From Rudaea sp. (GTDB taxonomy: Bacteria; Pseudomonadota; Gammaproteobacteria; Xanthomonadales; Rhodanobacteraceae): a DNA stretch of 64,000 bases. Both the position numbers and the translations under genes were made by a program. Under the pieces are notes generated by a model. The model did no database searches. It worked only from the letters and a program-made list of their open reading frames with translations, and had not been told where the DNA came from. The DNA lies in assembly GCA_031291055.1 (NCBI GenBank), contig JARLJU010000340.1, forward strand, positions 52,948 through 116,947, given 5' to 3'. Within the stretch, counting starts at the first letter, position 1; every line of letters begins with the position of its first letter. Below, one piece after another: positions 44,865-53,426 of the stretch.

Positions 44865-45476
44865 TCAGCGGCGCGGCGCAATGCTGAAATGTTCGACCCA
44901 CACCAGTTCGCAGGCGCCGGGACCGCTGTCGCTGCGCGTGAGCGAACTTATCCACTTCGAGCCATCGGCCCAGTCTGCTTCGACCAGGTAACCGTCGAAC
45001 GAAACCACATCGCCCATGCGCGTGCGCTCGATCTCGCGCTCGACAATGCGGTCGGCGGGAATCAGGTGCATGTTGGCGCTCGACTCGATGATTTCCGCTT
45101 CGGGAATCGGAAATTTCCGCACCGACCAGTAATAGAAACGTCCCGATTGGGAAATATCCACCTGGTCCAGAACGGCGCTATCGGACATCCGTCCCCAACC
45201 CAGGGCGAGGTCGACCGGCACCAGTTCCGCGCCTCGATCCCAGCGATAGTCGGCGCGCGACAGCACGCGCGCGGACAGGGCGAACGTTGCCAGCGGCTTG
45301 ATCGACACATTGCCTTTTTGCAGCGGGCTTACCGCGGCGGCGAGCGGTTCCTGCAGCGGAACCGCGGCCACCAGCACGCCCGGCGCATGCGCGATCGGCC
45401 GATGTACGTGCTGCCAGATAGCCGCGAGCAGCAGCAGCGCAGCAAACAGCCATACCCAGCGCGGCAGTCGGGTCAA
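44865..45476 (-). CDS. Membrane-anchored protein of unknown function at the end of the rubrerythrin operon
   Basis: 203 residues. One N-terminal hydrophobic helix (WVWLFAALLLLAAIWQHV) anchors a periplasmic domain rich in beta-strand-like segments, with no Cys or metal motif apart from a lone C-terminal Cys in GACELVWVEHF. I recognise no family. The start is probably the TTG at 45476, whose TTGA overlaps the DUF3501 stop, so translation is likely coupled. The position implies a role linked to the upstream peroxide-defence genes. It is convergent with metB, 12 bp apart. Confidence 0.75.
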   Translation of the reverse strand: MTRLPRWVWLFAALLLLAAIWQHVHRPIAHAPGVLVAAVPLQEPLAAAVSPLQKGNVSIKPLATFALSARVLSRADYRWDRGAELVPVDLALGWGRMSDSAVLDQVDISQSGRFYYWSVRKFPIPEAEIIESSANMHLIPADRIVEREIERTRMGDVVSFDGYLVEADWADGSKWISSLTRSDSGPGACELVWVEHFSIAPRR

Positions 45477-46054
45477 TCCAGATCGCCGGCAAGTACGCTG
45501 CAGGTGGCACTGTCCAGCACCAGGCGCTCGCGATAGGCGGGATGATCCACTGCCAGGGCGATTGACGCGCCGCGTTTGAATGCAGCGACCTGCTCAGAAC
45601 CGAATTCAAAACGCAGGAAGTGCACGGCGGAAGTCTTGTTTTCCGTGCTGCGTTCAAGATCCTCGTCGGCTATCGCAATGCAGGGCGGCAGTTCGCCGAC
45701 AGTCATGTGGATCCTGCGTTCGATGCCATGCAGCTCGATCAGCTTGCGCGTACGTTCATGCGGATCGGCATATTCGATCAGCAGCGTCGCCTTGAGATTG
45801 GCACCGTCCGGAATCAGCGGATTGTAGGCGTCGAGCTCGTCCTGGATTGCCTGTGCTTCGAAGCTACGCTCGATGCGCAGCATCTCCTGCACCTGATACT
45901 GCACCGTCAGGCGATCCTCGAACAGCAGGGTCAGATGTGCGCCAAGATGCACCGCGCGAGCGCGCTTGTGCGCAATAACGCGCGTTCGGAACGCGGCGCG
46001 CTCGCGCGCATAGGCTTCCAGGGTATACAAATCGCTTGGTGCCAGTTTTTTCAT
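45473..46054 (-). CDS. DUF3501 family protein
   Basis: 193 residues, soluble, beginning MKKLAPSDLYTLEAYARERAAFR, which is characteristic of DUF3501. Genes of this family recur beside rubrerythrin and Fe-S oxidoreductase genes in proteobacteria, as here; biochemical function is unknown. The central part (YNPLIPDGANLKATLLIEY) and GVERRIHMTVG-like segment (here GIERRIHMTVG) are well conserved in the family. It begins 24 bases after the Fe-S protein stop. Confidence 0.88.
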   Translation of the reverse strand: MKKLAPSDLYTLEAYARERAAFRTRVIAHKRARAVHLGAHLTLLFEDRLTVQYQVQEMLRIERSFEAQAIQDELDAYNPLIPDGANLKATLLIEYADPHERTRKLIELHGIERRIHMTVGELPPCIAIADEDLERSTENKTSAVHFLRFEFGSEQVAAFKRGASIALAVDHPAYRERLVLDSATCSVLAGDLD

Positions 46055-46078
46055 CGCAGGGGCTTCTCGAGTCTCGCT

Positions 46079-47422
46079 TCAAATGCCATACGCACGCCGC
46101 AGCAGGCTGATCGGGCTTTGCGCCGGCGGCCGGTCGCCCATGCCATGGGCAAGATGGCTGCCTGCCATGGGGCAGTCGCTGGCAAAATGCTCCGCTGCGA
46201 TTTGCTGCACGCGCGTTTCCACCGGCTTGGCGATCTTGCGCGAAAAGGCATAAGTCTTGACCTTGACGCCGTAGGTGCCGTCATGGCCGGAGCAGCGCTC
46301 GATCGTCTGGATCTCGACGCCGGGTATCAACGCCAGCACATCGCGCGTCTTCGGCCCGATATTCTGCACGCGCTGATGGCAGGGCGCGTGGTAGGCGATC
46401 CTGCCGAGCGCCTGCGAAAAATCGGTCTTCAGCAGACCGGCCTGATGGCGCTGCCAGAGATACTCGAACGGATCGAAGAAGTGGCGCTTGACCAGTTGCA
46501 CGTCTTCGTCGTCCGGGAACATCAGTGGCAGTTCCTGCTTGAACATCAGCACGCACGATGGAATCGTCGCGCTGATGTCCCAGCCGTCGCGGATCGCCGC
46601 GGCGAGGACCGGAATATTTTTTTCCTTGTACTTTGCAACAGTGTCCAGGTCGCCCAGTTCGAGTTTGGGCATGCCGCAGCAGACTTCGCGCTCGACGAGT
46701 TCCACGGCGATGCCGTTGTGGCGGAACACGGCGGCCAGATCCTCGACTGGCTGCGGCGCGGAATAGTTGCAATAGCACGTCGCAAACAGGGCGACCTTGC
46801 CGCGCGTGCGGCCGGCTTGCTGCGCAGGCCCGGAGCCATCCAGCGTTTTGAATCGTTTGCGTGCGGTGGGTCGCACGTAGGCCGGTACGCGCGCATCGCG
46901 ATCGACACCCAAGGTCTTTTCCAGCAGCTTGCGTGCTTTCGCGTTGCGGTTCAGTCCATTCACGGCCTCGACCACGACAGGAATCGTGGCCAATCTGCCG
47001 ATTGCGGTAGTCGAGGAAAGAATCTTCGCCGCGAGCCCGGTCTCGCCGCGTTGGTATTCCGCCGCCTTGGCACGCAGCATCAGGTGCGGAAAATCGACGT
47101 TCCATGGGTGCGGCGGTACATACGGACACTTGGTTTGGTAGCACAGATCGCACAGATAGCACTGCTCGACGACCTTGGCGAAGTCGGCCTTTGCCACACC
47201 GTCGACTTCCATGGTCGAAGACTCATCGACCAGATCGAAAAGGGTGGGGAAGGCCTGGCACAGGCTGACGCAGCGCCTGCAACCGTGGCAGATGTGGAAC
47301 ACGCGTTCAAGCTCCGCATCGATCGCAGGCTGGTCGTAAAATTGCGGATTTCTCCAGTCCAGCGCGTGCCGCGTCGGCGCATCGAGGCTGCCTTCGCGAG
47401 CGGTAGTGGGGGAGTCGGCCAT
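46079..47422 (-). CDS. Fe-S oxidoreductase of the GlpC/heterodisulfide-reductase-related type (CCG domains)
   Basis: 447 residues from ATG 47422. An N-terminal 2[4Fe-4S] ferredoxin-like domain carries CHGCRRCVSLC and CYLCDLCYQTKCP. Two CCG-type domains follow, with VCCGMPKLE, APCHQR and RCSGHDGTYG, as in GlpC and HdrB-related proteins. Known relatives co-occur with rubrerythrin and DUF3501, and probably pass electrons to the rubrerythrin or accept them from a quinone pool. It lies 73 bases after the rubrerythrin stop in the same operon. Confidence 0.9.
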   Translation of the reverse strand: MADSPTTAREGSLDAPTRHALDWRNPQFYDQPAIDAELERVFHICHGCRRCVSLCQAFPTLFDLVDESSTMEVDGVAKADFAKVVEQCYLCDLCYQTKCPYVPPHPWNVDFPHLMLRAKAAEYQRGETGLAAKILSSTTAIGRLATIPVVVEAVNGLNRNAKARKLLEKTLGVDRDARVPAYVRPTARKRFKTLDGSGPAQQAGRTRGKVALFATCYCNYSAPQPVEDLAAVFRHNGIAVELVEREVCCGMPKLELGDLDTVAKYKEKNIPVLAAAIRDGWDISATIPSCVLMFKQELPLMFPDDEDVQLVKRHFFDPFEYLWQRHQAGLLKTDFSQALGRIAYHAPCHQRVQNIGPKTRDVLALIPGVEIQTIERCSGHDGTYGVKVKTYAFSRKIAKPVETRVQQIAAEHFASDCPMAGSHLAHGMGDRPPAQSPISLLRRAYGI

Positions 47423-47495
47423 AGACGGTCCTTGCGCGCGCAACGAATTTCCCTTCCCCCGCATGCGGGGGAAGGTGCCCGACGGGCCGAATAGG

Positions 47496-47915
47496 TCACA
47501 CCAATTCGGTCAGCGCCTTGGTGAAACGGTTCGCGTGCGAACGCTCGGCCTTGGCCAGGGTTTCGAACCAGTCGGCGATTTCGCCGAAGCCTTCGTCGCG
47601 AGCGGACTTGGCCATGCCCGGATACATGTCGGTGTATTCGTGCGTCTCGCCTGCGATCGCGGCCTTTAGGTTGTTGCGCGTATCGCCGAACGGCAGGCCG
47701 GTGGCCGGATCGCCGCTGGCCTCCAGATATTCCAGATGCCCGTGCGCATGCCCGGTTTCGCCCTCTGCCGTCGAGCGGAACACGGCGGCGACATCGTTGT
47801 AGCCTTCGACGTCGGCCTTCTGGGCGAAGTACAGATAACGGCGGTTGGCCTGCGATTCACCTGAAAACGCGGCCTTCAGATTGTCTTCGGTCTTGGTACC
47901 TTTCAGATTGCTCAT
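47496..47915 (-). CDS. Rubrerythrin (di-iron domain only)
   Basis: 139-residue ferritin-like protein with two helical hairpins bearing the E-x-x-H metal ligands (GESQANRRY, EGETGHAHGH, GETHEYTD, KAERSHANRF). The C-terminal rubredoxin domain of classical rubrerythrin is absent, so electrons must come from another protein, most simply the adjacent Fe-S protein. Peroxide reduction is the expected activity. ATG 47915 is supported by AGAGGTG seven bases upstream. It lies 124 bp from oxyR on the same strand. Confidence 0.92.
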   Translation of the reverse strand: MSNLKGTKTEDNLKAAFSGESQANRRYLYFAQKADVEGYNDVAAVFRSTAEGETGHAHGHLEYLEASGDPATGLPFGDTRNNLKAAIAGETHEYTDMYPGMAKSARDEGFGEIADWFETLAKAERSHANRFTKALTELV

Positions 47916-48039
47916 GACGCACCTCTTGCGATGGCTGGAGATTCGAGATTCACGCCGCACCCGCGGCGGCCAAGCGCAGCGTAACGTATCGATGCCATGC
48001 ATGAAAATCGATTGTAACGATCGCAACGATAGGCTAGCT

Positions 48040-49002
48040 CTATCGCTGGCGCGCTGCGGCGCGCGTGCTGACGGCCGCGCGAGGCCTGGTCGCTGCGTTG
48101 CGTGGATCGAGCAGGCCGTGCGGCAGCGCGCGCAGTATCGCGGCGAGATCCTTCAGGAACGGCGCCATTGCCGAGCTCTTGCGCCAGAACATCGCGATGC
48201 GCCGGCTCGGCGCTTCACCGCGGAACTGCATCAAATGAATGTTTTCCGAGCGCGCCACGGGTGGCTTGATCGACAATGTCGGCAGCAGCGTCATGCCGAC
48301 ATTCGCGGCGACCATCTGCCGCAGTGTTTCCAGGCTGGTCGCGCGGAAACCCGATTTCTCACCGGCCCCGGCGAGCTGGCATACCTGCAGGGCCTGGTCG
48401 CGCAGGCAATGGCCGTCTTCGAGCAGGAGCAAACTCTGATCGGACAGATCGCCCACATTCAGCGATTTGCGCTTGGCGAACGCATGACCTTCCGGCACGG
48501 CTAGCAGGAAGGGTTCCTCGAACAGGAATTCGGCATGCAGCTGATCGTCGTGAATCGGCAAGGCAAGAATGCCCGCATCGAGACGGCCTTCGCGCAGCTG
48601 CTTGAGGATGACCTCGGTTTTCTCCTCGACCAGCAGCAGCTCCAGGCGCGGGAAGCGCTCGCGGATGCGCGGCACCACATGCGGTAGCAGGTACGGGCCC
48701 AGCGTCGGAAAGATGCCCAGGCGCACTGTGCCGGATTCCGGATCGAGCGTGCGCCGTGCGATTGCCCGGATCTGGTCGACTTCGTTGAGCACTTCGCGCG
48801 CGCGCTGCATGATTTCCCTGCCCACTTCCGTCAGCAGCACCTTACGCGGGGTGCGTTCGACCAGGGCGACGCCGAGTTCGTCCTCGAGTTTCTTGATTTG
48901 CGTCGACAGGGTCGGCTGGCTGACGAAGCTGGCTTCGGCGGCACGGCCGAAGTGCTTGTGCTCGGCGAGGGCAACGAGGTAACGCAGATCGCGCAGGTTC
49001 AT
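48040..49002 (-). CDS. oxyR: Hydrogen-peroxide-sensing LysR regulator OxyR
   Basis: 320 residues with an N-terminal winged helix-turn-helix (MNLRDLRYLVALAEHKHFGRAA ... QPTLSTQI split across residues 1-36) and a periplasmic-binding-like sensor domain. The redox pair Cys199 and Cys208 in DGHCLRDQALQVC is at exactly the E. coli OxyR numbering, so peroxide should form the activating disulfide. It is divergent from ahpC and followed on its own strand by rubrerythrin, so it likely controls both arms. The Arg/Ala-rich C-terminal 25 residues are a lineage extension. Confidence 0.96.
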   Translation of the reverse strand: MNLRDLRYLVALAEHKHFGRAAEASFVSQPTLSTQIKKLEDELGVALVERTPRKVLLTEVGREIMQRAREVLNEVDQIRAIARRTLDPESGTVRLGIFPTLGPYLLPHVVPRIRERFPRLELLLVEEKTEVILKQLREGRLDAGILALPIHDDQLHAEFLFEEPFLLAVPEGHAFAKRKSLNVGDLSDQSLLLLEDGHCLRDQALQVCQLAGAGEKSGFRATSLETLRQMVAANVGMTLLPTLSIKPPVARSENIHLMQFRGEAPSRRIAMFWRKSSAMAPFLKDLAAILRALPHGLLDPRNAATRPRAAVSTRAAARQR

Positions 49003-49039
49003 GGTTCGCTCACCGCTGTCGGGTTGTGCGATCAGTATT

Positions 49040-49096
49040 ATCTATCGAAAACATACTTTCAATCAATTGGAATGATTGAGTCGGGCCCAATATCAT
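49040..49096 (+). promoter_or_regulatory. oxyR-ahpC intergenic control region
   Basis: A promoter toward ahpC: TTGGAA (49067-49072), 18-base spacer, TATCAT (49091-49096). A perfect inverted repeat TCAATCA-N7-TGATTGA (49059-49079) covers the -35 box, and CTAT (49042-49045) lies 13 bases upstream of it. The placement suits a LysR-type activator; OxyR is the obvious candidate. The repeat is not a textbook four-part ATAG/CTAT site. Confidence 0.6.
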
Positions 49097-49150
49097 GCGT
49101 ATCGCGGCCTGAAACAGGCTCCGGCTTTTCACTTCGACAGGAGTTTTCTC

Positions 49151-49693
49151 ATGCTTACCATTGGCGACAAGTTTCCGCAGTTCAACCTCAAGGCCACCGT
49201 TTCGACCGATAGCGTCGAGAAGGCGTTTACCCCGATAGCCAACGATACCTACAAGGGCAAGTGGCTGTGCGTGTTTTTCTATCCGAAGGATTTCACCTTC
49301 GTCTGCCCGACCGAGATCAAGGGTTTCGGCGACCTGAACCAGCAGTTCGCGGATCGCGATTGCCAGGTGCTCGCCGCCAGCACCGACAGTGAATTCGTGC
49401 ATCTGGCCTGGCGCAAGGATCACAAGGATCTGAGGCACCTGCCGTTCCCGATGCTCGCCGACACCGCGAAACGCCTGTCGAGCGCACTGGGCATTCTGGA
49501 TACGGAAGAAGGCGTCGCCAAGCGTGCCACCTTCCTCGTCGATCCGGAAGGCGTGATCCGCTTCGTCTACGTCACCGATGGCAGCGTCGGCCGCAATCCG
49601 GCTGAAGTGCTGCGCGTCCTTGACGCGCTGCAGACCGACGAGTTGTGTCCGTGCAACTGGACCCAGGGCGAGCAGACGCTGAAGGCGGCTTGA
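49151..49693 (+). CDS. ahpC: Alkyl hydroperoxide reductase AhpC, mycobacterial type
   Basis: 180-residue typical 2-Cys peroxiredoxin. Peroxidatic Cys52 lies in KDFTFVCPTEI; the C-terminal ELCPCNW motif provides Cys166 and Cys168. Three-Cys architecture with CxC near the end matches Mycobacterium tuberculosis AhpC rather than enterobacterial AhpC, and SEFVHLAWRKDHKDL plus GSVGRNPAEVLRVLDALQ also agree. The partner AhpD is encoded 128 bp downstream, so reduction probably uses AhpD instead of AhpF. AGGAG lies 7 bases before the ATG. Promoter and inverted repeat at 49040-49096. Confidence 0.95.
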   Translation: MLTIGDKFPQFNLKATVSTDSVEKAFTPIANDTYKGKWLCVFFYPKDFTFVCPTEIKGFGDLNQQFADRDCQVLAASTDSEFVHLAWRKDHKDLRHLPFPMLADTAKRLSSALGILDTEEGVAKRATFLVDPEGVIRFVYVTDGSVGRNPAEVLRVLDALQTDELCPCNWTQGEQTLKAA

Positions 49694-49756
49694 GTGCCTT
49701 GAATGAAGCGTGAGACATCCGTTCGTGTCGAGGTATTGAGGCATGAATGGCGCCGC

Positions 49757-49795
49757 GGAACCGTTCGCCCCTGGATGCCTCTGGCGAACGGTTTT
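49757..49795 (+). other. Stable hairpin between ahpC and ahpD
   Basis: AACCGTTCGCC (49759-49769) pairs perfectly with GGCGAACGGTT (49783-49793) around a 13-base loop. Only two further T follow, so it is not a full intrinsic terminator. It could lower ahpD expression relative to ahpC or protect the ahpC 3' end. The CCGTTCGCC arm resembles the palindromic repeats at 3633. Confidence 0.6.
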
Positions 49796-49821
49796 CAGAC
49801 ATGTAACTGTGGAGTTCCGAC

Positions 49822-50388
49822 ATGAACCTGAATGCCCTCAAATCATCCATCCCCGACTACGCCAAGGATCTGCGCCTGAATCTGGATTCGGTGCTGAACG
49901 AAACCGGTGCTCCGGGACTTTCGACGAAACAGATCGGCCTGATCGCGCTGGCCAGCGCGATGGCTTCGCGCCACGCGCCATTGACGACTGCACTTGCCAT
50001 CGAAACGGCGAAGTTCGCAAGCGCACAGGAACTTTCCGGTGCGCGCACGGCCGCGGCGATCATGGCCATGAACAATGTGTACTACCGATTCACCCATCTG
50101 GTGAGCGATCACGAATACCAGACCCAGCGTGCGGGACTGCGCATGAACGCGATGTCCAGCCCCGGATGCGACAAGGTGGATTTCGAATTGTGCTCGCTTG
50201 CGGTGTCGGCGATCAACGGCTGCGGCATGTGCATGGATTCGCACGAGAAGACTTTGCGCAAGCATGATATCTCCGCACAGGCTATCCAGAGCGCGGTGCG
50301 CATTGCCTCGGTCGTGCATGCGGTTGCGGCGACCCTGGAGCAGGCGCAAGCTGCCGAGCCCGCGATTCTGGATCAGGCCGCCGCCTGA
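49822..50388 (+). CDS. ahpD: AhpD alkylhydroperoxidase / AhpC-reducing disulfide protein
   Basis: 188-residue all-helical carboxymuconolactone-decarboxylase-fold protein. The active-site CxxC is Cys134-Cys137 in SAINGCGMCMDSHEKTL with the following His141, as in mycobacterial AhpD, where the pair is reduced by lipoyl-succinyltransferase/lipoamide dehydrogenase and in turn reduces AhpC. MNLNALKSSIPDYAKDLRLN also matches the AhpD N-terminus. GGAG precedes the ATG at 49822. Having both AhpC and AhpD of the actinobacterial type beside oxyR suggests the pair travels as a unit. Confidence 0.94.
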   Translation: MNLNALKSSIPDYAKDLRLNLDSVLNETGAPGLSTKQIGLIALASAMASRHAPLTTALAIETAKFASAQELSGARTAAAIMAMNNVYYRFTHLVSDHEYQTQRAGLRMNAMSSPGCDKVDFELCSLAVSAINGCGMCMDSHEKTLRKHDISAQAIQSAVRIASVVHAVAATLEQAQAAEPAILDQAAA

Positions 50389-50526
50389 TCGGGACCCGTC
50401 CCGCAGCACGAAAGACCACGCAGGATCAATATCCCTGCAAGACTGACGCGTTTGCGGGACTGGTGCCCCTTGTTGCCATGCATGGGCTGTGTTTAGCTTG
50501 CCGCCTTCGTTTCCGGAGGCGGTCCC

Positions 50527-53220
50527 ATGCGCAGCGTGTCGATCATTTGTGGTCTTGTTCTCTTGGCGTCTTCGGCGCTGCAGGTTGCGCTTGCGGATGA
50601 AGCGATTCCCGTGGGCAAGCTTCCCGAAGATGCGACGCCGCTGGCCTACTCGCTCAAGCTCAAGATCGACCCGCGTGAAGAGCGCTTCAACGGCCAAGTC
50701 GGCATCCGGGTGAAGTTGTCCAAGGCCGCCGATCATCTCTGGCTGCACGGGCAGGACCTGGACGTGAACAAGGTCCAGTTGATCGATGCGGCGGGAAAAG
50801 CGCACAAGGCTACGTACGCGGCGCAGAAAGAGGGCGTCGCCAAGGTCACATTCGATGGCACGCTGCCGGCACAGGATGTGGAACTCGTATTCGACTACTC
50901 GGCGGCTTTCAACGCCAAGCTCGAAGGCCTGTACAAGGTCAAGGTCGGCGATGATGCCTATGCGGTGACGCAGATGGAAGCGATCAGCGCGCGCAACGCG
51001 TTCCCGGGATTCGACGAGCCGCGCTTCAAGACACCGTTCGATATCACCTTGACCGTGCCGAAAGCCGAAGTCGCTGTCGCCAACACGATTCCGAAGCGTG
51101 AGGAAACCTCGGCGAACGGCAAGTGGAAAACCATTGTCTATGCGACGACGAAACCCCTGCCGACGTATCTGGTCGCAGTTGCCGTCGGCCCCTGGGACGT
51201 GGTCGATGCAGCACCGATGCCTGCGAACGACATACGCAAGAATCCGGTGCCGTTGCGCGCGATCGGGCCGCGCGGTACCGGATCGCAACTGCACTGGATC
51301 CTCGAGCAGACCCCCGCAATCGTGAAGTACTATGAAGAGTATACGAATCAGCCGTATCCTTTCGACAAGCTCGATCTGCTGGGCGCGCCGGATTTCGGTG
51401 CCGGCGCGATGGAAAACGCCGGACTGATCGTGTTCCGCGATGCGCTGCTGCGCCTGGACGCGCAATCGCCGGCCGACCTGTATCGCAGCAGTTTCGACGT
51501 CACCGCGCACGAGATCGCGCATCAATGGTTCGGCGATCTGGTCACCGTGCCGTGGTGGGACGACATCTGGCTCAACGAGGCCTTCGCGACCTGGGCGCAG
51601 GGCAAGGCCACGGTTGCGCTGAAGCCCGAGTACCACGGCGACCTCGGCCGCCTGGAAGGCGCGCTCGGCGCGATGCGCAGCGACAGCCTGCTGTCCGCGC
51701 GCAAGATCCGCCAGCCGATCGCGGGGCAGGGCGATATCGAGAATGCCTTCGACGGCATCACCTACCAGAAGGGCGCGGCGGTGCTGCGCATGTTCGAGGA
51801 ATGGCTGGGCGAGGACACCTACCGCAAGGCAATGCGCGCCTATCTGGCCCGGCATGCGTTCGGCAGCGGCAACTCCGATGATCTTGTCGCGACCATCGCC
51901 GAGGTGAGTGGCAAGGGCGAAACCCTCAAGACCGCGATGCGCAGTCTGCTCGACCAGCCGGGCATTCCCTTGGTGCACGCTGGGCTTGCCTGCGGCAATG
52001 GCAAGGCGACCCTGGCCCTGGTCCAGTCGCGTTATCTTCCGTTCGGCGTGCTCGGCAAGCAGGGCAGCGGCTGGAGCATTCCGGTCTGCGCGCGTTTCGG
52101 TCATGCCGACAAATCCGCCAGACAATGTTTCCTGCTGGACAAACCGCAGCAGACTTTCGCCGCGGACGGCGGCTGTGCCGACTGGTATCTGCCCAATGCA
52201 GATGCCGCAGGCTACTATCGCTTCACGATGGCCGATGCCGATTTCGCTGCACTCGGCAGGCATATCGGCACGCTCACGGCGCCAGAGCAGATGGTCTACG
52301 CCGATGCGGTCTCCAGCGGCTTCCACCGCGGCGACGTATTGCCTGCGACGGTGCTCGGCGCGATGCCGGCGCTTGCCTCAGCGGATATGCCACAAGTGGC
52401 AACGGCCCTGCTGCGCGATTTCGCGTGGATCCGCCGGCATCTGGCGACTGACGCGACGCGGCCTGCACTGGACGCGTATGCGATCGCGCTTTACGGTCCG
52501 CGCCTGAAGGCCCTGGGTTTGAAGCGACGTCCGGACGATGCCGCCGCGACCATCAACCTGCGCGTGCGTCTGGCGGAGTTCCTCGCGCTGACCGTGCGCG
52601 ATCCTGACGTACGCAAGGCGCTGAACGCGCAAGGACGCGCCGTGCTGGGTCTGGATGCCGGCATCAAGGTTGATCTGGAACATGCCGATCCGGACTTGCT
52701 GCGCACGGTGTTGATGGTCACCGTGCAGGAATCCGGCACGCCGGCGTTCGACGCGGTGCTCGGCGAACTCGGCCGCAATCATCAAACCGCGCAGCGTTAC
52801 GAAATGCTCGCGGCGCTGGGTGCCACGCGCGATCCGGTGCTCGGCGACCGCGCGCGCGACTACGCGCTCACGCCGGCGGTGCAGCTCGGAGAAATGTCGC
52901 GGCTTTACGGCGCCAATATCGAGGAGCCGGAAAATCGCGCAGCATACTGGACCTGGTTCCAGGCGCACTATGAAGCGCTGAAGGCGCGCATGTCGCCGCT
53001 GGCGCGCGGTCATCTGCCGGCGATGCCGGCGAACGGCCGTTGTTCGGGTTCAGAGGCCGACGAACTGCGCAATTTCTTCGAGCCGCGCATCAAGGATCTT
53101 ACCGGCGGCGAGCGCATCCTGGCGCAATCGCTGGAAACCATCACCCAATGCAATTCGCTGCGCGAGCATGTCGGAGAGAAGTCGCTGGCGACTTGGGCGG
53201 AGGCGCATCCGGCGCGCTGA
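50527..53220 (+). CDS. Secreted M1 family aminopeptidase (ERAP1-like C-terminal domain)
   Basis: 897 residues with a signal peptide (ICGLVLLASSALQVALA). M1 hallmarks are the GAMEN exopeptidase motif (residues 293-297) and the zinc motif HEIAH (328-332) with Glu351 in NEAFATW. KIRQPIAGQGDIENAFDGITYQKG contains the proton-donor Tyr region. The C-terminal half is the helical ERAP1-like domain. It removes N-terminal residues from peptides in the periplasm or outside the cell, complementing the endoproteases encoded upstream. The start at ATG 50527 fits the signal peptide. Confidence 0.94.
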   Translation: MRSVSIICGLVLLASSALQVALADEAIPVGKLPEDATPLAYSLKLKIDPREERFNGQVGIRVKLSKAADHLWLHGQDLDVNKVQLIDAAGKAHKATYAAQKEGVAKVTFDGTLPAQDVELVFDYSAAFNAKLEGLYKVKVGDDAYAVTQMEAISARNAFPGFDEPRFKTPFDITLTVPKAEVAVANTIPKREETSANGKWKTIVYATTKPLPTYLVAVAVGPWDVVDAAPMPANDIRKNPVPLRAIGPRGTGSQLHWILEQTPAIVKYYEEYTNQPYPFDKLDLLGAPDFGAGAMENAGLIVFRDALLRLDAQSPADLYRSSFDVTAHEIAHQWFGDLVTVPWWDDIWLNEAFATWAQGKATVALKPEYHGDLGRLEGALGAMRSDSLLSARKIRQPIAGQGDIENAFDGITYQKGAAVLRMFEEWLGEDTYRKAMRAYLARHAFGSGNSDDLVATIAEVSGKGETLKTAMRSLLDQPGIPLVHAGLACGNGKATLALVQSRYLPFGVLGKQGSGWSIPVCARFGHADKSARQCFLLDKPQQTFAADGGCADWYLPNADAAGYYRFTMADADFAALGRHIGTLTAPEQMVYADAVSSGFHRGDVLPATVLGAMPALASADMPQVATALLRDFAWIRRHLATDATRPALDAYAIALYGPRLKALGLKRRPDDAAATINLRVRLAEFLALTVRDPDVRKALNAQGRAVLGLDAGIKVDLEHADPDLLRTVLMVTVQESGTPAFDAVLGELGRNHQTAQRYEMLAALGATRDPVLGDRARDYALTPAVQLGEMSRLYGANIEEPENRAAYWTWFQAHYEALKARMSPLARGHLPAMPANGRCSGSEADELRNFFEPRIKDLTGGERILAQSLETITQCNSLREHVGEKSLATWAEAHPAR

Positions 53221-53249
53221 CAGGGCAGGATGCCCGGAGAGCGCACCAC

Positions 53250-53425
53250 CGGGGTCGCCTTTCTTTTGCTTATGTTTCCTTGGCGAAGCAAAGAAAAGTG
53301 AGTCGCTCGGGCGAAGGAGCGAAAGCTCTGCTTTTCCAGCTGCGACGTCTCATCAAGGCGACGACCAGAGTGCCTCGCTCGGCAGAAGACCGGGTGAAAA
53401 CTCCGCTTTTCCAGCTGCAACCTTG
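53250..53425. repeat. Intergenic xanthomonad-type repeat with a roughly 75-bp duplication
   Basis: Begins with an imperfect inverted repeat (CTTTCTTTTGCTT against AAGCAAAGAAAAG, 53259-53297). Two imperfect copies of a unit of about 75 bp follow, sharing GCTTTTCCAGCTGC exactly at 53330-53343 and 53405-53418. The GCAAAGAAAAGTGAGT core is familiar to me as a common intergenic repeat of Xanthomonadales genomes. It separates convergent genes and may act in termination. Confidence 0.65.
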
Positions 53426-53426
53426 C

